This document shows positions 29,049-37,715 of a stretch of 64,000 nt of DNA, piece by piece. The stretch covers positions 123,651 to 187,650 of the forward strand of contig NZ_JAPNOA010000020.1 of assembly GCF_026626885.1 (NCBI RefSeq). The letters run 5' to 3'. The translations under genes and the position numbers were made by a program. Source of the DNA: Parathalassolituus penaei. Its GTDB lineage: Bacteria; Pseudomonadota; Gammaproteobacteria; Pseudomonadales; Oceanobacteraceae. Within the stretch, counting starts at the first letter, position 1. Every line of letters begins with the position of its first letter. The notes under the pieces are model-generated. The model had not been told where the DNA came from and did no database searches. It was given only the letters and a program-made list of their open reading frames with translations.

Positions 29049-30182
29049 ATGGCCAGCGTCACTCTGAAAAAAATAAATAAGCATTTTGGCTCGGCTCATA
29101 TTCTCAGAAATATTGATCTCGACATTGAGGACGGCGAGTTTGTTGTTTTTGTCGGGCCTTCGGGTTGTGGTAAGTCGACGTTATTACGGGTCATTGCCGG
29201 GCTGGAAGAGGTCAACAATGGTGACCTGCTGATTGGTGGTCAGGATGTTATTGATCTGGCGCCCAAGGAACGCGGCATTGGTATGGTTTTCCAGTCATAT
29301 GCGTTATATCCACATATGACAGTACGCGACAATATTGCTTTCGGTTTGCAGTTGTCACGGGAGTCGTCCCAGACAATAGAAGAGCGGGTGGCCAGTACCG
29401 CCCGAATTTTGCAGCTCGAACCGTTGCTGGAACGCAAGCCTCGGGAGCTTTCCGGCGGGCAGCGCCAACGGGTGGCGATGGGACGTGCGATTGCTCGTGA
29501 GCCCAGAGTGATGTTGTTCGACGAACCCTTGTCGAACCTGGATGCGTCGTTGCGGGTCCAGATGCGTATGGAAATCGCCAAACTGCACCGTCGTCTGAAG
29601 TCGACCATCATTTACGTAACCCATGATCAGGTCGAGGCCATGACTCTGGCCAGCAAAATCGTGGTGCTGAATGCCGGGCGGATCGAGCAGGTCGGAACGC
29701 CTTATGAGTTGTATGAACATCCGGCGACCACTTTTGTTGCAGGATTTATAGGCTCCCCCAATATGAACCTGCTCTCAAGCTCGGTGGATGCCGTTAATGG
29801 CGATTTGCTGTCACTGGCGCTGCAATCCGGTACTTCAATTGATATTTCTCCTGTGCCTGTGCAAGGGGTCATTAAAGGTGATTCTGTCACCCTTGGTATT
29901 CGTCCTGAGCACATGCAGTTGACCACTCCGGCAGCTGGACAGATTGATGGTGAAATAGTGAATGTGGAGTATCTGGGTAATGAGCGCTTTGTCTATCTCA
30001 TGTACCATGCGGATGCTGAGCCGTTAGTGATTCGCCACAGCGGCCAGCAATTGCCAATGGTCGGCGAGCGGGCTGGTGTGCTGTTTGAAGCTGACGCCTG
30101 TCATCTGTTTAATCAGCAGGGGATCAGCTATCCCAGGGTTTTACACGACCACCCGGAGAGCGCCTTGGCTGAATCTATCTGA
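29049..30182 (+). CDS. Alpha-glucoside ABC transporter ATPase (MalK family)
   Basis: The 377-residue ATPase has Walker [11 protein letters not shown]-loop [10 protein letters not shown], signature [14 protein letters not shown], Walker [14 protein letters not shown] and H-loop YVTHDQVEA. A TOBE-type C-terminal domain contains LGIRPEHM. It powers the two permeases encoded upstream. It is clearly diverged from the GtsD ATPase, so the two systems do not come from a recent duplication. The repressor gene follows after 14 bp. Confidence 0.92.
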   Translation: MASVTLKKINKHFGSAHILRNIDLDIEDGEFVVFVGPSGCGKSTLLRVIAGLEEVNNGDLLIGGQDVIDLAPKERGIGMVFQSYALYPHMTVRDNIAFGLQLSRESSQTIEERVASTARILQLEPLLERKPRELSGGQRQRVAMGRAIAREPRVMLFDEPLSNLDASLRVQMRMEIAKLHRRLKSTIIYVTHDQVEAMTLASKIVVLNAGRIEQVGTPYELYEHPATTFVAGFIGSPNMNLLSSSVDAVNGDLLSLALQSGTSIDISPVPVQGVIKGDSVTLGIRPEHMQLTTPAAGQIDGEIVNVEYLGNERFVYLMYHADAEPLVIRHSGQQLPMVGERAGVLFEADACHLFNQQGISYPRVLHDHPESALAESI

Positions 30183-30196
30183 ATTGCCAGAAACTC

Positions 30197-31246
30197 ATGA
30201 TCGTTCAACAAAAAAAGCTGACACTCAAAGACATATCGAAGCTGTTGGAGGTATCAACAGCTACGATTTCAAATGCATTTAACCGGCCGGATCAGTTGTC
30301 GGCGGGACTGCGCCGACACATTCTCAGTGAATGCCAGCGTCTTGGTTATTACGGCCCCAATGGCACGGCTCGCAGCTTGCGAACCGGCCGTTCTGGCATT
30401 GTCGGTATCGTGCTGTCGGATAACCTCACCTATAGCATGACCGACCCGGTTGCCAGCGAATTCCTGCAGGGGGTTGCCCATGAGTTTGATGAGCAACAGA
30501 TTCATATGTTACTGCTTTCCAGTGCCACCAGTGCGGATGGTCGAGCCGCCAACATCCCGGATAGTATGGTGGACGGTTTCATTATTTATGGTGCGCCGGG
30601 TGATCCTGGTGTGCTGGCGCGTATCTTTCAGCAAAACAAGCCGGTCGTGACGGTTGATTTCCAGTGTGAGACGTTTCCGGCGGTGCATGTCAGCAACTAT
30701 GAAGGCGCACTGGAGAGTGCCCGTCATGCCTTGCAGCGGCAACCAGAGCAAGTTGCCATCCTCGGGTTGCGATTGATTGATACCGACCGGGTTTGCCGCA
30801 TCAATGAGGATGACCTGCTGGACGAAGATGCCTCGGTATCGATTCAGCGTTTGCGTGGCTATATGCAGGCCCTTGCGGAACATGACCTGACGCTGGGAAA
30901 TAACTGGATATGGAATATCCCGGTTAACAGTTTGCGCCATGCCCAACAGGCCGCTCGTGAGGCCTTGATGAGTTATCCACAACCGGATCTGCTTTTGTGT
31001 ATGAGTGATCGTATTGCCCAGGGGGCGATTATGGTTGCCCAGGAACTGGGTATTTTGATACCGGACAGGTTACGGCTGGTGGGTTTTGACGATATACCGG
31101 AGGCCAGCGTGATCAGTCCATCACTGACAACGGTACATCAGCGTAGCTCTGACAAGGGGCGTCAGGCGGCTCGGCTGTTTCTGGGGCTGCAATCCGAACC
31201 CCAGGAAGTATTGACCGAACTGGTGGTGCGGGAAAGTTGTCCCTGA
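30197..31246 (+). CDS. LacI-family transcriptional repressor
   Basis: The 349-residue protein has an N-terminal helix-turn-helix (LTLKDISKLLEVSTATISNAFNRPDQLS) and a periplasmic-binding-protein-like effector domain (GIVGIVLSDNL onward; FDDIPEASVISPSLTTVHQ near the end). It closes the alpha-glucoside operon, so it is probably autoregulated. The palindromes at 23724 and 24060 have the central CG expected for its family. The inducer is presumably sucrose or a product of its cleavage. Downstream, the sequence changes abruptly into an IS4-family remnant. Confidence 0.88.
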   Translation: MIVQQKKLTLKDISKLLEVSTATISNAFNRPDQLSAGLRRHILSECQRLGYYGPNGTARSLRTGRSGIVGIVLSDNLTYSMTDPVASEFLQGVAHEFDEQQIHMLLLSSATSADGRAANIPDSMVDGFIIYGAPGDPGVLARIFQQNKPVVTVDFQCETFPAVHVSNYEGALESARHALQRQPEQVAILGLRLIDTDRVCRINEDDLLDEDASVSIQRLRGYMQALAEHDLTLGNNWIWNIPVNSLRHAQQAAREALMSYPQPDLLLCMSDRIAQGAIMVAQELGILIPDRLRLVGFDDIPEASVISPSLTTVHQRSSDKGRQAARLFLGLQSEPQEVLTELVVRESCP

Positions 31247-31328
31247 GTGATTTGAAGGCCGCAACAATAAAGTCCCGGCAATGCTGTTCACTTAAGCGAT
31301 TTGCTCATCTGATCAGTATCAGGAAATT

Positions 31329-31358
31329 CCGATGTCAGACCATGACATCGGATTTTTT
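31329..31358 (+). terminator. Hairpin with T run before the transposase start
   Basis: CCGATGTCA, loop GACCA, TGACATCGG is followed by ATTTTTT. It ends right at the transposase ATG (31359). It can end transcription from the repressor operon, and such hairpins at IS left ends are known to guard against read-through into transposase. Confidence 0.8.
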
Positions 31359-31907
31359 ATGTCCATTCAGCAAGATCTCCTCGACCTCGACGAACTCTTT
31401 AACTTCTCTGATCTGAGTACCTTTACCCAGAACATCCCCGTTGAAGAGATTGAGTCGGCGCTGCGATTAAGCAACAAAGCCACCATTCGACGTCGACGCC
31501 TTCCCTCTGAACAAATGCTCTGGCTGGTTCTGGGTATGGCACTATTCCGTGAACGAACCTGTTCATGAAGTGGCTCGGCGCCTGAATCTGTGCGCCGAAG
31601 GACTGGTTTCAGACAGCCTGCTGGCGCGTAGCGGCATCACTGAAGCCCGTAAGCGACTGGGTGCCGACCCGGTCGAATGGCTGTTCCGGCAGACCGGCGA
31701 GGTCTGGGCAAAGGAACGCCACAGCGGTGATGATTGGCACGGGCTGCAAGTCATGGCGGTCGATGGCGCGGATGACCGATTGATCGAGATGACGGTCTCC
31801 CTGCAAGCCCGAAAGAAACACCCGGAACTTCCTGCTGTATGGCAGGCACGAGAAATCCGTTATATCACCAACGGCAAAGAGAAGGTGTTGCTGACTTCAC
31901 TGCCGAT
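31359..31907 (+). pseudogene. Broken IS4-family transposase
   Basis: The frame starts MSIQQDLLDLDELFNFSDL, an IS4 transposase N-terminal domain, and breaks after LGMALFRE. The reading continues in another frame as NEPVHEVARRLNLCAEG (about 31550 on), so one base appears inserted near 31545-31550. After VMAVDGA the sequence jumps to [21 protein letters not shown]; compared with full-length relatives remembered for this family, the central DDE part (roughly 90 residues) is missing. It then ends at LLTSLP, where it joins the gtsD copy. Three independent lesions make it certainly inactive. Confidence 0.85.
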
Positions 31908-32420
31908 CGGATCGCCGTGATGAAAGACGGCATCGTCCAGCAGTTCGGCACCCCGCAGGAAATCTACGACAACCCGGCCAACCAGTTTGTGGCGGGCTTT
32001 ATGGGGTCTCCGGCGATGAACTTCATCCCGTGCCGTCTGGTTGGCAAGGGCACTGAAATCATGGCCGAAGTACAGGATGCCTTCGGCAGGGTGCAGTACC
32101 TGCCGGTTCCGAATCCACGGGCGCTGGCCAGCATGAGTGGCAAGGATGTGATTCTGGGCCTGCGTCCGGAAAAGATCACCGAACCACTGCAGCACAAGGA
32201 ACAGGAACCGCTGATTAGTCATCTGCAGTTGAAAGTGCTGGTGACCGAACCAACCGGTGCCGACACCATGCTGGTGTCTGAGCTGAATGGCGAACAGGTT
32301 GACTGCCGCGTTGGCCCGCGTTTTGGCGTCAAGCCGGGTGAAATCACCGATCTGATGCTGGATATGAGCCTGGCGGTGTTTTTTGATCCACAGACAGGTG
32401 CGCGTCTCGACCGCGCCTGA
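31902..32420 (+). pseudogene. Duplicated 3' end of the glucose transporter ATPase gene (gtsD')
   Basis: From 31908 to 32417 the sequence matches the last 510 bp of gtsD (20426-20935) with about 25 mismatches counted by eye, roughly 95 % identity. It encodes [20 protein letters not shown] through the TOBE region and ends in DRA instead of DQ. Walker A, signature and Walker B are absent, so no ATPase activity is possible. Most changes are silent, and the frame is intact from the joint to the stop, suggesting descent from a once functional second allele. A terminator with the same GCCCGC...GCGGGC stem as the one after gtsD follows. Confidence 0.92.
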
Positions 32421-32473
32421 TGTTCTGATACCCCGGCGGGGGTTACCCGCCAATGACTTATCTCACCAGTCTT

Positions 32474-32508
32474 GCCCGCCTTCTTGCTCAGGAGTGCGGG
32501 CTTTTTTT
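32474..32508 (+). terminator. Terminator after the gtsD' copy
   Basis: GCCCGC and GCGGGC with a 16-nt loop are followed by TTTTTTT. The stem is the same as in the terminator at 21041 but the loop is longer and different, so the duplication probably included the terminator, which then diverged. Confidence 0.8.
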
Positions 32509-32522
32509 GGTCTGGCGTCTGG

Positions 32523-32805
32523 GGCTACTCGGCTTGTTAATTGGCCACGCCGCTTGCCCTCTTGGGGGACCTTGTCACCCGGCCGGGCGGGCCTCCCCCT
32601 GCTTTTGCCCGCTGGGCTCGTGAATCCGGAATTCACCCACTCGGCCGTTTCGACCCCGACCCGATGGCACGTCCCTGTGCCAACGGGTCTGGCGGGGCAT
32701 CCATGCCCCGGCCGGGTCGGGCCTCGGTGTGAATCCCGGCTCGCCCAATGGGCATTCGGCAGCCAGCTGCGCTGGGTTAAAGCGGTGTGTGGGTGGATGC
32801 TGTTC
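32523..32805. repeat. Dispersed hairpin-rich repeat, copy A
   Basis: This 283-bp unit starts GGCTACTCGGCTTGTTAATT and is repeated at 32883 (copy B, offset exactly 360) and, more diverged, at 44504 (copy C) and 44791 (copy D, internally deleted). It contains several small hairpins: GCCCGCTGGGC, TGGCAC-N6-GTGCCA, GCCCAATGGGC. It lies between convergent genes. Frames across it are low-complexity and not credible genes. Confidence 0.85.
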
Positions 32806-32875
32806 GTCTGGCGTCTGGCGTCTGGCGTCTGGCGTCTGGCGTCTGGCGTCTGGCGTCTGGCGTCTGGCGTCTGGC
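32806..32875. repeat. Heptanucleotide array, 10 x GTCTGGC
   Basis: Ten perfect head-to-tail copies of GTCTGGC occupy 32806-32875, directly at the 3' side of repeat copy A. The complement of the unit, GCCAGAC, differs by one base from the GTCAGAC unit at 33166. There is no gene across it. Confidence 0.97.
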
Positions 32876-32882
32876 GCTTCGC

Positions 32883-33165
32883 GGCTACTCGGTTTGTTAA
32901 TTGGCCTGGCTGCTTGCCCTCTTGGGGGACCTTGTCCCCCGGCCGGGCGGGCCTCCCCCTGCTTTTGCCCGCTGGGCTCGTGAATCCGGAATTCACCCAC
33001 TCGGCCGTTTCGACCCCGACCCGATGGCACGTCCCTGTGCCAACGGGTCTGGCGGGGCATCCATGCCTCGGCCGGGTCGGGCCTCGGTGCGAATCCCGGC
33101 TCGCCCAATGGGCAATTGGTGGCCAGCTACGCTGGGTTAAAGCGGTGTGTGGGTGGATGCTGTTC
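32883..33165. repeat. Dispersed hairpin-rich repeat, copy B
   Basis: Tandem partner of copy A, nearly identical over 283 bp. Differences include an intact hairpin GGGGGAC-CTT-GTCCCCC where copy A has a mismatch. It is followed at exactly the same internal position by heptamers, but of another sequence. Confidence 0.85.
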
Positions 33166-33221
33166 GTCAGACGTCAGACGTCAGACGTCAGACACCCGAC
33201 ACCCGACACCCGACACCCGAC
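33166..33221. repeat. Heptanucleotide array, 4 x GTCAGAC then 4 x ACCCGAC
   Basis: Four perfect GTCAGAC units (33166-33193) are followed in the same 7-base register by four ACCCGAC units (33194-33221). The array ends 7 bp before the stop codon of the convergent binding-protein gene. Confidence 0.96.
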
Positions 33222-33228
33222 CCGCCTC

Positions 33229-34233
33229 TTACCAGGTCTGAAATTGCCCGACGTTTTCGCGGGTGATGAGTTCGGACGGTAACAACAATTCGCCACGTTG
33301 GGCGGTTTGGCCTTGCAGTTGGGCGAGGCCTTCGCGGATGGCGGTGCGGGCCATGGCGTCGGGGGATTGGCTGGCGGTGGCGATGAGCAGGCTTTGCGGG
33401 TCTTGCAGGTGTTGGCGGGCGATGGGGGAGCCGTCGACGGATACCAGTCGGAATTGGCGGCCGGAGAGGCTGGCGGCCTGTTCGGCGCCGAGGGCGGTGG
33501 GGTCGTTGATGGCGAAGGCGCCGTCGATGTCGGGCCAGGCGGTGAGCAGGTGGGTCATGACTTCGAGGCCACCCTGACGGCTGCCGCCGCCATTACGGTC
33601 GTTGGATAACACTTCAATGGCCGGATGTTGTTGCAGCCGTTCCATACAACCGGCCACCCGTTCGATCACGGAGGCTACCGGTGGGCCGTTGAGGATCACC
33701 ACCTTGCCATGAAACCCGAGCTGTTCGGCCAGATACTGGCAGGCGATTTCCCCGGCCTGGCGGTTGTTGGTGGTGATCGACAGGTCGGCCCCGACGGCGG
33801 CAACGTCAATGGCAAGCACTGGAATCGAGGCGCTGCGGGCGCGGCTGATGGCTTCGGTGAGGCCGTGGGGGCTGTTGGCGACCACCAGAATCAGGTCCAT
33901 ATGCTGCTGGATAAAGGCATCAATCTGCTGGATCTGGCGCTGTTCATCGTAGGCGCTCGACACCATCTGCAAACTGACGGTGCCGTTGTAGAGGCGTTTG
34001 GCTTCGTCTTCAGCACCACGGGCTATTTCGATAAAAAACGGATTACCGAGGTCCGAAACACTCAGGCCGATATGCAGCGGTGCGGATGCGGATGCGGATG
34101 CGGGTGCTGTTGGTGTTGGTGTTGGTGTAGCGGCGGAGGTTGCCGCCGCTGCCGGGTTATCGGCCCACACTGGTACGCTGCTGGCGAGCAGGCTGGTGAG
34201 TGCCAGCGCCAGCCATGAACCGGCCTTGTTCAT
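33229..34233 (-). CDS. Periplasmic binding protein of a three-component sensory system (TorT/RbsB-like)
   Basis: The 334-residue protein has a signal peptide (SSVPVWA) and then a low-complexity linker rich in Ala, Thr, Pro and Ser (about residues 27-51). A type I periplasmic-binding domain follows (LHIGLSVSDLGNPFFIEIARG, VLAIDVAAVGADLSITTNNRQAG, INDPTALGAEQAA). Its start overlaps the kinase stop by 4 bp. Since it is coupled to a kinase and not to permease genes, it probably presents a ligand to the sensor, as TorT does for TorS. The linker is encoded by hexanucleotide repeats (about 34080-34130), so its length may vary between strains. Confidence 0.82.
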   Translation of the reverse strand: MNKAGSWLALALTSLLASSVPVWADNPAAAATSAATPTPTPTAPASASASAPLHIGLSVSDLGNPFFIEIARGAEDEAKRLYNGTVSLQMVSSAYDEQRQIQQIDAFIQQHMDLILVVANSPHGLTEAISRARSASIPVLAIDVAAVGADLSITTNNRQAGEIACQYLAEQLGFHGKVVILNGPPVASVIERVAGCMERLQQHPAIEVLSNDRNGGGSRQGGLEVMTHLLTAWPDIDGAFAINDPTALGAEQAASLSGRQFRLVSVDGSPIARQHLQDPQSLLIATASQSPDAMARTAIREGLAQLQGQTAQRGELLLPSELITRENVGQFQTW

Positions 34234-36845
34234 ACAGGACTCCCGTTTTCCAGACAGTCACGAATTACCGTGGCCAGTTGCTGGCGTTGAAAAGGTTTGG
34301 GTAACAGCGGCTGCGGGTTGATGCCATAACGCTGCTGCAGTTGCTGGGCATTGAGGCCCGAGGTCAGCACCACCGGCAGCTGTGGATACGTATCGGCCAG
34401 CTGCTGGCGCAGGCTCAGGCCATGCTGACCCGCCCCAAGGTTGATATCACTCAGCACCAGACTGACCTGCAGGCCGTTGGCGAGTGTCTGTAACGCCTGT
34501 TCGGCCGATGTCACATGGACACATCCGTAACCGAGGCTTTCAAGCTGTTCGATGGTGGCGAGTGCTACCTGTTCATCGTCTTCAACCAGCAATAAGTGGG
34601 CAGACAAGGCGGTGGGCCCGTTGTTGTCAGTGTTGGTTGCGGGTGTGGTGGCTGTCTGCCGACTGGCGGGCAGTTGCGGCAGCAGGATGCTGATGCGGGT
34701 GCCTTTACCGACTTCGCTGTTGATGTGGATATCGCCGTGCGACTGCTTCACAAAACCGTACACCATACTGAGGCCAAGGCCGCTGCCTTCACCAATGTCC
34801 TTGGTGGTGAAAAACGGCTCAAACACCCGTGCGAGGAGTTCGCGTGGAATCCCGCAGCCGGTGTCGGTAATACGGATATTGACCCAGCCACTGCCGTTGC
34901 GCTGGATACAACGGCTGCTGATGCGCAGGCTGCCGCCGTCGGGCATGGCGGCGCAGGCGTTGATGGCGAGGTTGAGCAGGGCGTTTTCGAGCTGGCTCGG
35001 GTCTACCTCGACTTCAGCACCCCGGCTGTTGAGGTCGAGTTCGAGTTTTACCGGATCGGCGATGCTGTATTCAAACAGGTCGTCCATGCCGCGAATAAGG
35101 TCATCGACGTGGATCGGTTTGGGTTCCAGCTGCTGTTTACGGGAAAACGCCAGTAATCGCCGGGTGAGGTTATTGCCGCGCTCGGCCGCCGCCAGTGCCC
35201 GCCGTACCCGTTTGAGGGCACGGCTCTGGTCATCGGGGTCGCTAAACAGGCCGGTGCTGATGCTGTCGTCGAGCAACTGCAGGTTGCCAAACATGGCGGC
35301 CAGCAGGTTGTTGAAGTCGTGGGCAACACCACCGGTGAGCTGTCCCAGCACTTCCATTTTCTGGGCCTGACGCAACTGTGCTTCGATGGTCTTGCGTTCG
35401 GTCACATCGGTATAGAGGGTTACAAAACCGCCGGTGGGTAACGGGCTGGAGCGGAACTCCACCTCGCGGCCATCACTGAAGTGGCGTTCAAAGCGCAGGT
35501 TGCTGCTCTGGCGCTGGCGGTTGATCTCGTTCATATCCAGCAGTGTACCCATTTGTGACCAGCCTTCGCGGGCGGCGGCCGGTAACAGGTTATGCAGTTC
35601 GGTCAGGGTCATACCCTTGCGGATGCTGTTGGCCGGAATTGCCAGAATCCTGGCGTAGTGCGGGTTCCAGGCCAGCAGGCGGCCTTCGCTGTCGAACACG
35701 CTGAGGCCGTCGGTGATGTTGCTGAACACGGTTTCCAGCAGGCGGGTCTGTTCACTGAGGTGGCGGCTGATGCGTTCTTTTTCCACCGCGTTTTCACGGA
35801 ATACTTCAAAGGCACGGGCCAGTTCACCGAGTTCATCGCGGCGTTCAATCGCTGGGGTCTGCTGTTCTACATTGCCGCTGGCGAGGCGGGTCATCACCGC
35901 GGTTACCTGGGTCAGGCCGCGGCCAAGGCTGCCCACAATGGCGATGCCACCACCGGCGGCCAGCAAACACAGCAGGCTGATCAGCAGAATGCCGGTCTGG
36001 CCTGAGGTGGCGGTGTGGGCGACCTGACGACTTTCGCGGTTGATGCGCTGGCGGGTCTGGTCAACGAAGTGGGTGACGGCGTTACTGAGCTGTTCGGAAA
36101 TGGCGCGGGTTGAGGCCAGCAGCCAGGCGCTTTGTTCTTCCTGTTGCAGTTGCTGGCGGCGCAGGCTGGCCAGTGACTGGTGTTCGTCGGAGCACAGCAG
36201 TTGCAGTTGTTCGATGTCGTTTTCGTCGGCGACGCTGGCCCTGATCGCGGTCAGTTGCTGGTCACACTGCTGCTGCAGGCTCAGCAGTTCACTGTTGTCG
36301 TCGGCGCGGGTGGTCAGCAACAGCAGGTTGACGAGGCTGGTGACCGTGGCGGCATCGCCGTTTATGCGTTGCTGCAACTGATGCAGACGATAACCGGCCT
36401 GACGGATGTCCTCGCGGATAAACAGGGTCTGGCGGGTGGTGTTGATGAGGTTATTGGTGTTGCGTTCCAGCTGTTCCAGCAAGGGCTGGAGGTCGGGGCT
36501 GGCGGCATCGAGCTGCGGCAATGTGGCGGCCAGCTCCAGTACATGGCGGATTTTTTCTTCGAGGGTCTGGCTCAGGCCCTGCAGCATAAAGGGGCTGCTG
36601 ACCCCGGCCAGATAAGGGGCCATGGCGGCAAGGTTGGCGGTGCGTTCCGCCAGTTCCAGCGAGCGTGAGATTTCCGGCAGGCTGTGTTGTTCAAAGGCGG
36701 CTACCGCCTGTTCGGTATCGTTGAGGCTGCGCCAGCCCATAAAGGCGAGGCCAATGGTGCTGGTGGCCAGCACCAGAAACGCCAGCAACAGGCGACTGCC
36801 CGCGCGCAGCGAACGCCAGCGCGCCGGTAACAGCCGATTCAGCAC
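34230..36845 (-). CDS. Hybrid sensor histidine kinase
   Basis: The 871-residue protein has TM1 (about 18-38), a mainly helical periplasmic domain of about 245 residues, TM2 (about 284-306) and HAMP (to about 360). A PAS domain follows (about 365-485), then HisKA with GGVAHDFNNLL (phospho-acceptor His509) and HATPase_c with DTGCGIP and GSGLGLSMVYG. A C-terminal receiver domain (about 750-865, acceptor Asp in VLSDINLG) completes it. The all-helical sensor domain and partnership with a binding protein recall TorS, but there is no HPt domain and a PAS domain is added. It overlaps the response regulator end by 7 bp. Its ligand is unknown. Confidence 0.88.
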   Translation of the reverse strand: MLNRLLPARWRSLRAGSRLLLAFLVLATSTIGLAFMGWRSLNDTEQAVAAFEQHSLPEISRSLELAERTANLAAMAPYLAGVSSPFMLQGLSQTLEEKIRHVLELAATLPQLDAASPDLQPLLEQLERNTNNLINTTRQTLFIREDIRQAGYRLHQLQQRINGDAATVTSLVNLLLLTTRADDNSELLSLQQQCDQQLTAIRASVADENDIEQLQLLCSDEHQSLASLRRQQLQQEEQSAWLLASTRAISEQLSNAVTHFVDQTRQRINRESRQVAHTATSGQTGILLISLLCLLAAGGGIAIVGSLGRGLTQVTAVMTRLASGNVEQQTPAIERRDELGELARAFEVFRENAVEKERISRHLSEQTRLLETVFSNITDGLSVFDSEGRLLAWNPHYARILAIPANSIRKGMTLTELHNLLPAAAREGWSQMGTLLDMNEINRQRQSSNLRFERHFSDGREVEFRSSPLPTGGFVTLYTDVTERKTIEAQLRQAQKMEVLGQLTGGVAHDFNNLLAAMFGNLQLLDDSISTGLFSDPDDQSRALKRVRRALAAAERGNNLTRRLLAFSRKQQLEPKPIHVDDLIRGMDDLFEYSIADPVKLELDLNSRGAEVEVDPSQLENALLNLAINACAAMPDGGSLRISSRCIQRNGSGWVNIRITDTGCGIPRELLARVFEPFFTTKDIGEGSGLGLSMVYGFVKQSHGDIHINSEVGKGTRISILLPQLPASRQTATTPATNTDNNGPTALSAHLLLVEDDEQVALATIEQLESLGYGCVHVTSAEQALQTLANGLQVSLVLSDINLGAGQHGLSLRQQLADTYPQLPVVLTSGLNAQQLQQRYGINPQPLLPKPFQRQQLATVIRDCLENGSPV

Positions 36846-37576
36846 TGGGTCACCGCGGCACAGAAGCTGTAACCAATGCCACGTTCGGTACGGATATAAC
36901 GCGGCTGGCGCGGGTTCGGTTCAATTTTGCGGCGCAGGCGCAGGGTCAGCACATCAATGGTGCGATCAAACACATCCACGTTCAGGCCGCGGGTGGCTTC
37001 CAGCAGCTGGTCACGGCTGAACACGCGGTTGGGGGCCTTGATCAGGGTTTCCAGCAGGCCGTATTCGGCGTAGGTAAGGCCCACCGGTTGGCCATCGGGG
37101 TTGAAGAGTTCCCGACTGGTGAGGTCGAGCACCCAGCCATCAAAGGTCAGGCGCTGGTGGCTGTAACTGTCTTGCTGACGACTGACCGGAATACTGAGCT
37201 GGGTGGTGCGGCGCAACAGGGCTCGCACCCGCGCCAGTAACTCGCGGTTGTTGAAGGGTTTCATCAGGAAATCGTCGGCGGCCAGTTCGAGGCCAAGAAT
37301 ACGGTCGGTTTCGTCGCCCTTGCCGGTCAGCATCATGATCGGAATACCGGAATGGCTGCGTAACTGACGCGCCAGCTCCATGCCGTCTTCGCCACGCAGG
37401 CGCAGGTCGAGAATCACCAGTGAATGGGCGTGCTGTTCCAGGGCGCTGCGCATTTCCTGACCATTACTGGCGGTCGTGATCTGGAATCCGACTTCTTCCA
37501 GCAGGTCTTGTAACAGTTCCCGCATGGATGCTTCGTCATCGACGATGAGAATGCGCTGAGTTCCTCGTTCGGTCAT
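36839..37576 (-). CDS. OmpR-family response regulator of the three-component system
   Basis: The 245-residue protein has a receiver domain (LIVDDEASMREL, acceptor Asp in VILDLRLRG, Lys in LMKPFNNREL) and a winged-helix output domain (TIDVLTLRLRRKIE, RTERGIGYSF). Start at ATG 37576 gives MTERGTQRILIVDDE, where homologues usually begin; a longer upstream frame is unlikely. It is the first gene of the regulator-kinase-binding protein trio, 139 bp downstream of dctM on the same strand. It probably controls the adjacent TRAP genes. Confidence 0.9.
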   Translation of the reverse strand: MTERGTQRILIVDDEASMRELLQDLLEEVGFQITTASNGQEMRSALEQHAHSLVILDLRLRGEDGMELARQLRSHSGIPIMMLTGKGDETDRILGLELAADDFLMKPFNNRELLARVRALLRRTTQLSIPVSRQQDSYSHQRLTFDGWVLDLTSRELFNPDGQPVGLTYAEYGLLETLIKAPNRVFSRDQLLEATRGLNVDVFDRTIDVLTLRLRRKIEPNPRQPRYIRTERGIGYSFCAAVTQC

Positions 37577-37671
37577 TGTCGAGTGGCCTGTTGTTATTGT
37601 GAAAATTGCCAGAGCCTTTCTTATCACAGAACGCCGCAGCAAATGTTTCAATTATTACAGGTGATTCGATG

Positions 37672-37692
37672 GCCCGGCGCCAGTGGCCGGGC
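37672..37692 (-). other. Stem-loop between dctM and the regulator gene
   Basis: GCCCGGC and GCCGGGC pair with a 7-nt loop, 23 bp after the dctM stop. No T run follows on the minus strand, so it may stabilise the 3' end of the TRAP mRNA or partly stop transcription before the regulatory genes. Confidence 0.45.
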
Positions 37693-37715
37693 TCATGATG
37701 GAACGATCAGGAATA

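Larger units (their letters stand above)
31280..31907 (+). mobile_element. Remnant of an IS4-family insertion sequence
   Basis: The segment begins about 35 bp after the repressor gene, near CAATGCTGTTCACTTAAG, which resembles left ends of IS4-family elements from memory. It runs through a hairpin and the remains of the transposase gene to a fusion point at about 31902-31908. There the sequence switches to a copy of the gtsD 3' end. The right end of the element is missing, so it cannot transpose by itself. No matching inverted repeat or target duplication was found. Confidence 0.75.

Noticed and set aside
31839..32420. A functional short ATPase-like gene at the gtsD copy
   Set aside because: It starts inside transposase sequence and lacks all nucleotide-binding motifs; it is a recombination product.
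32463..33282. Long open frames across the A/B repeats on both strands
   Set aside because: They translate to low-complexity repeats such as PDARRQT that come from the heptamers being open in several frames; no ribosome sites and no family likeness.
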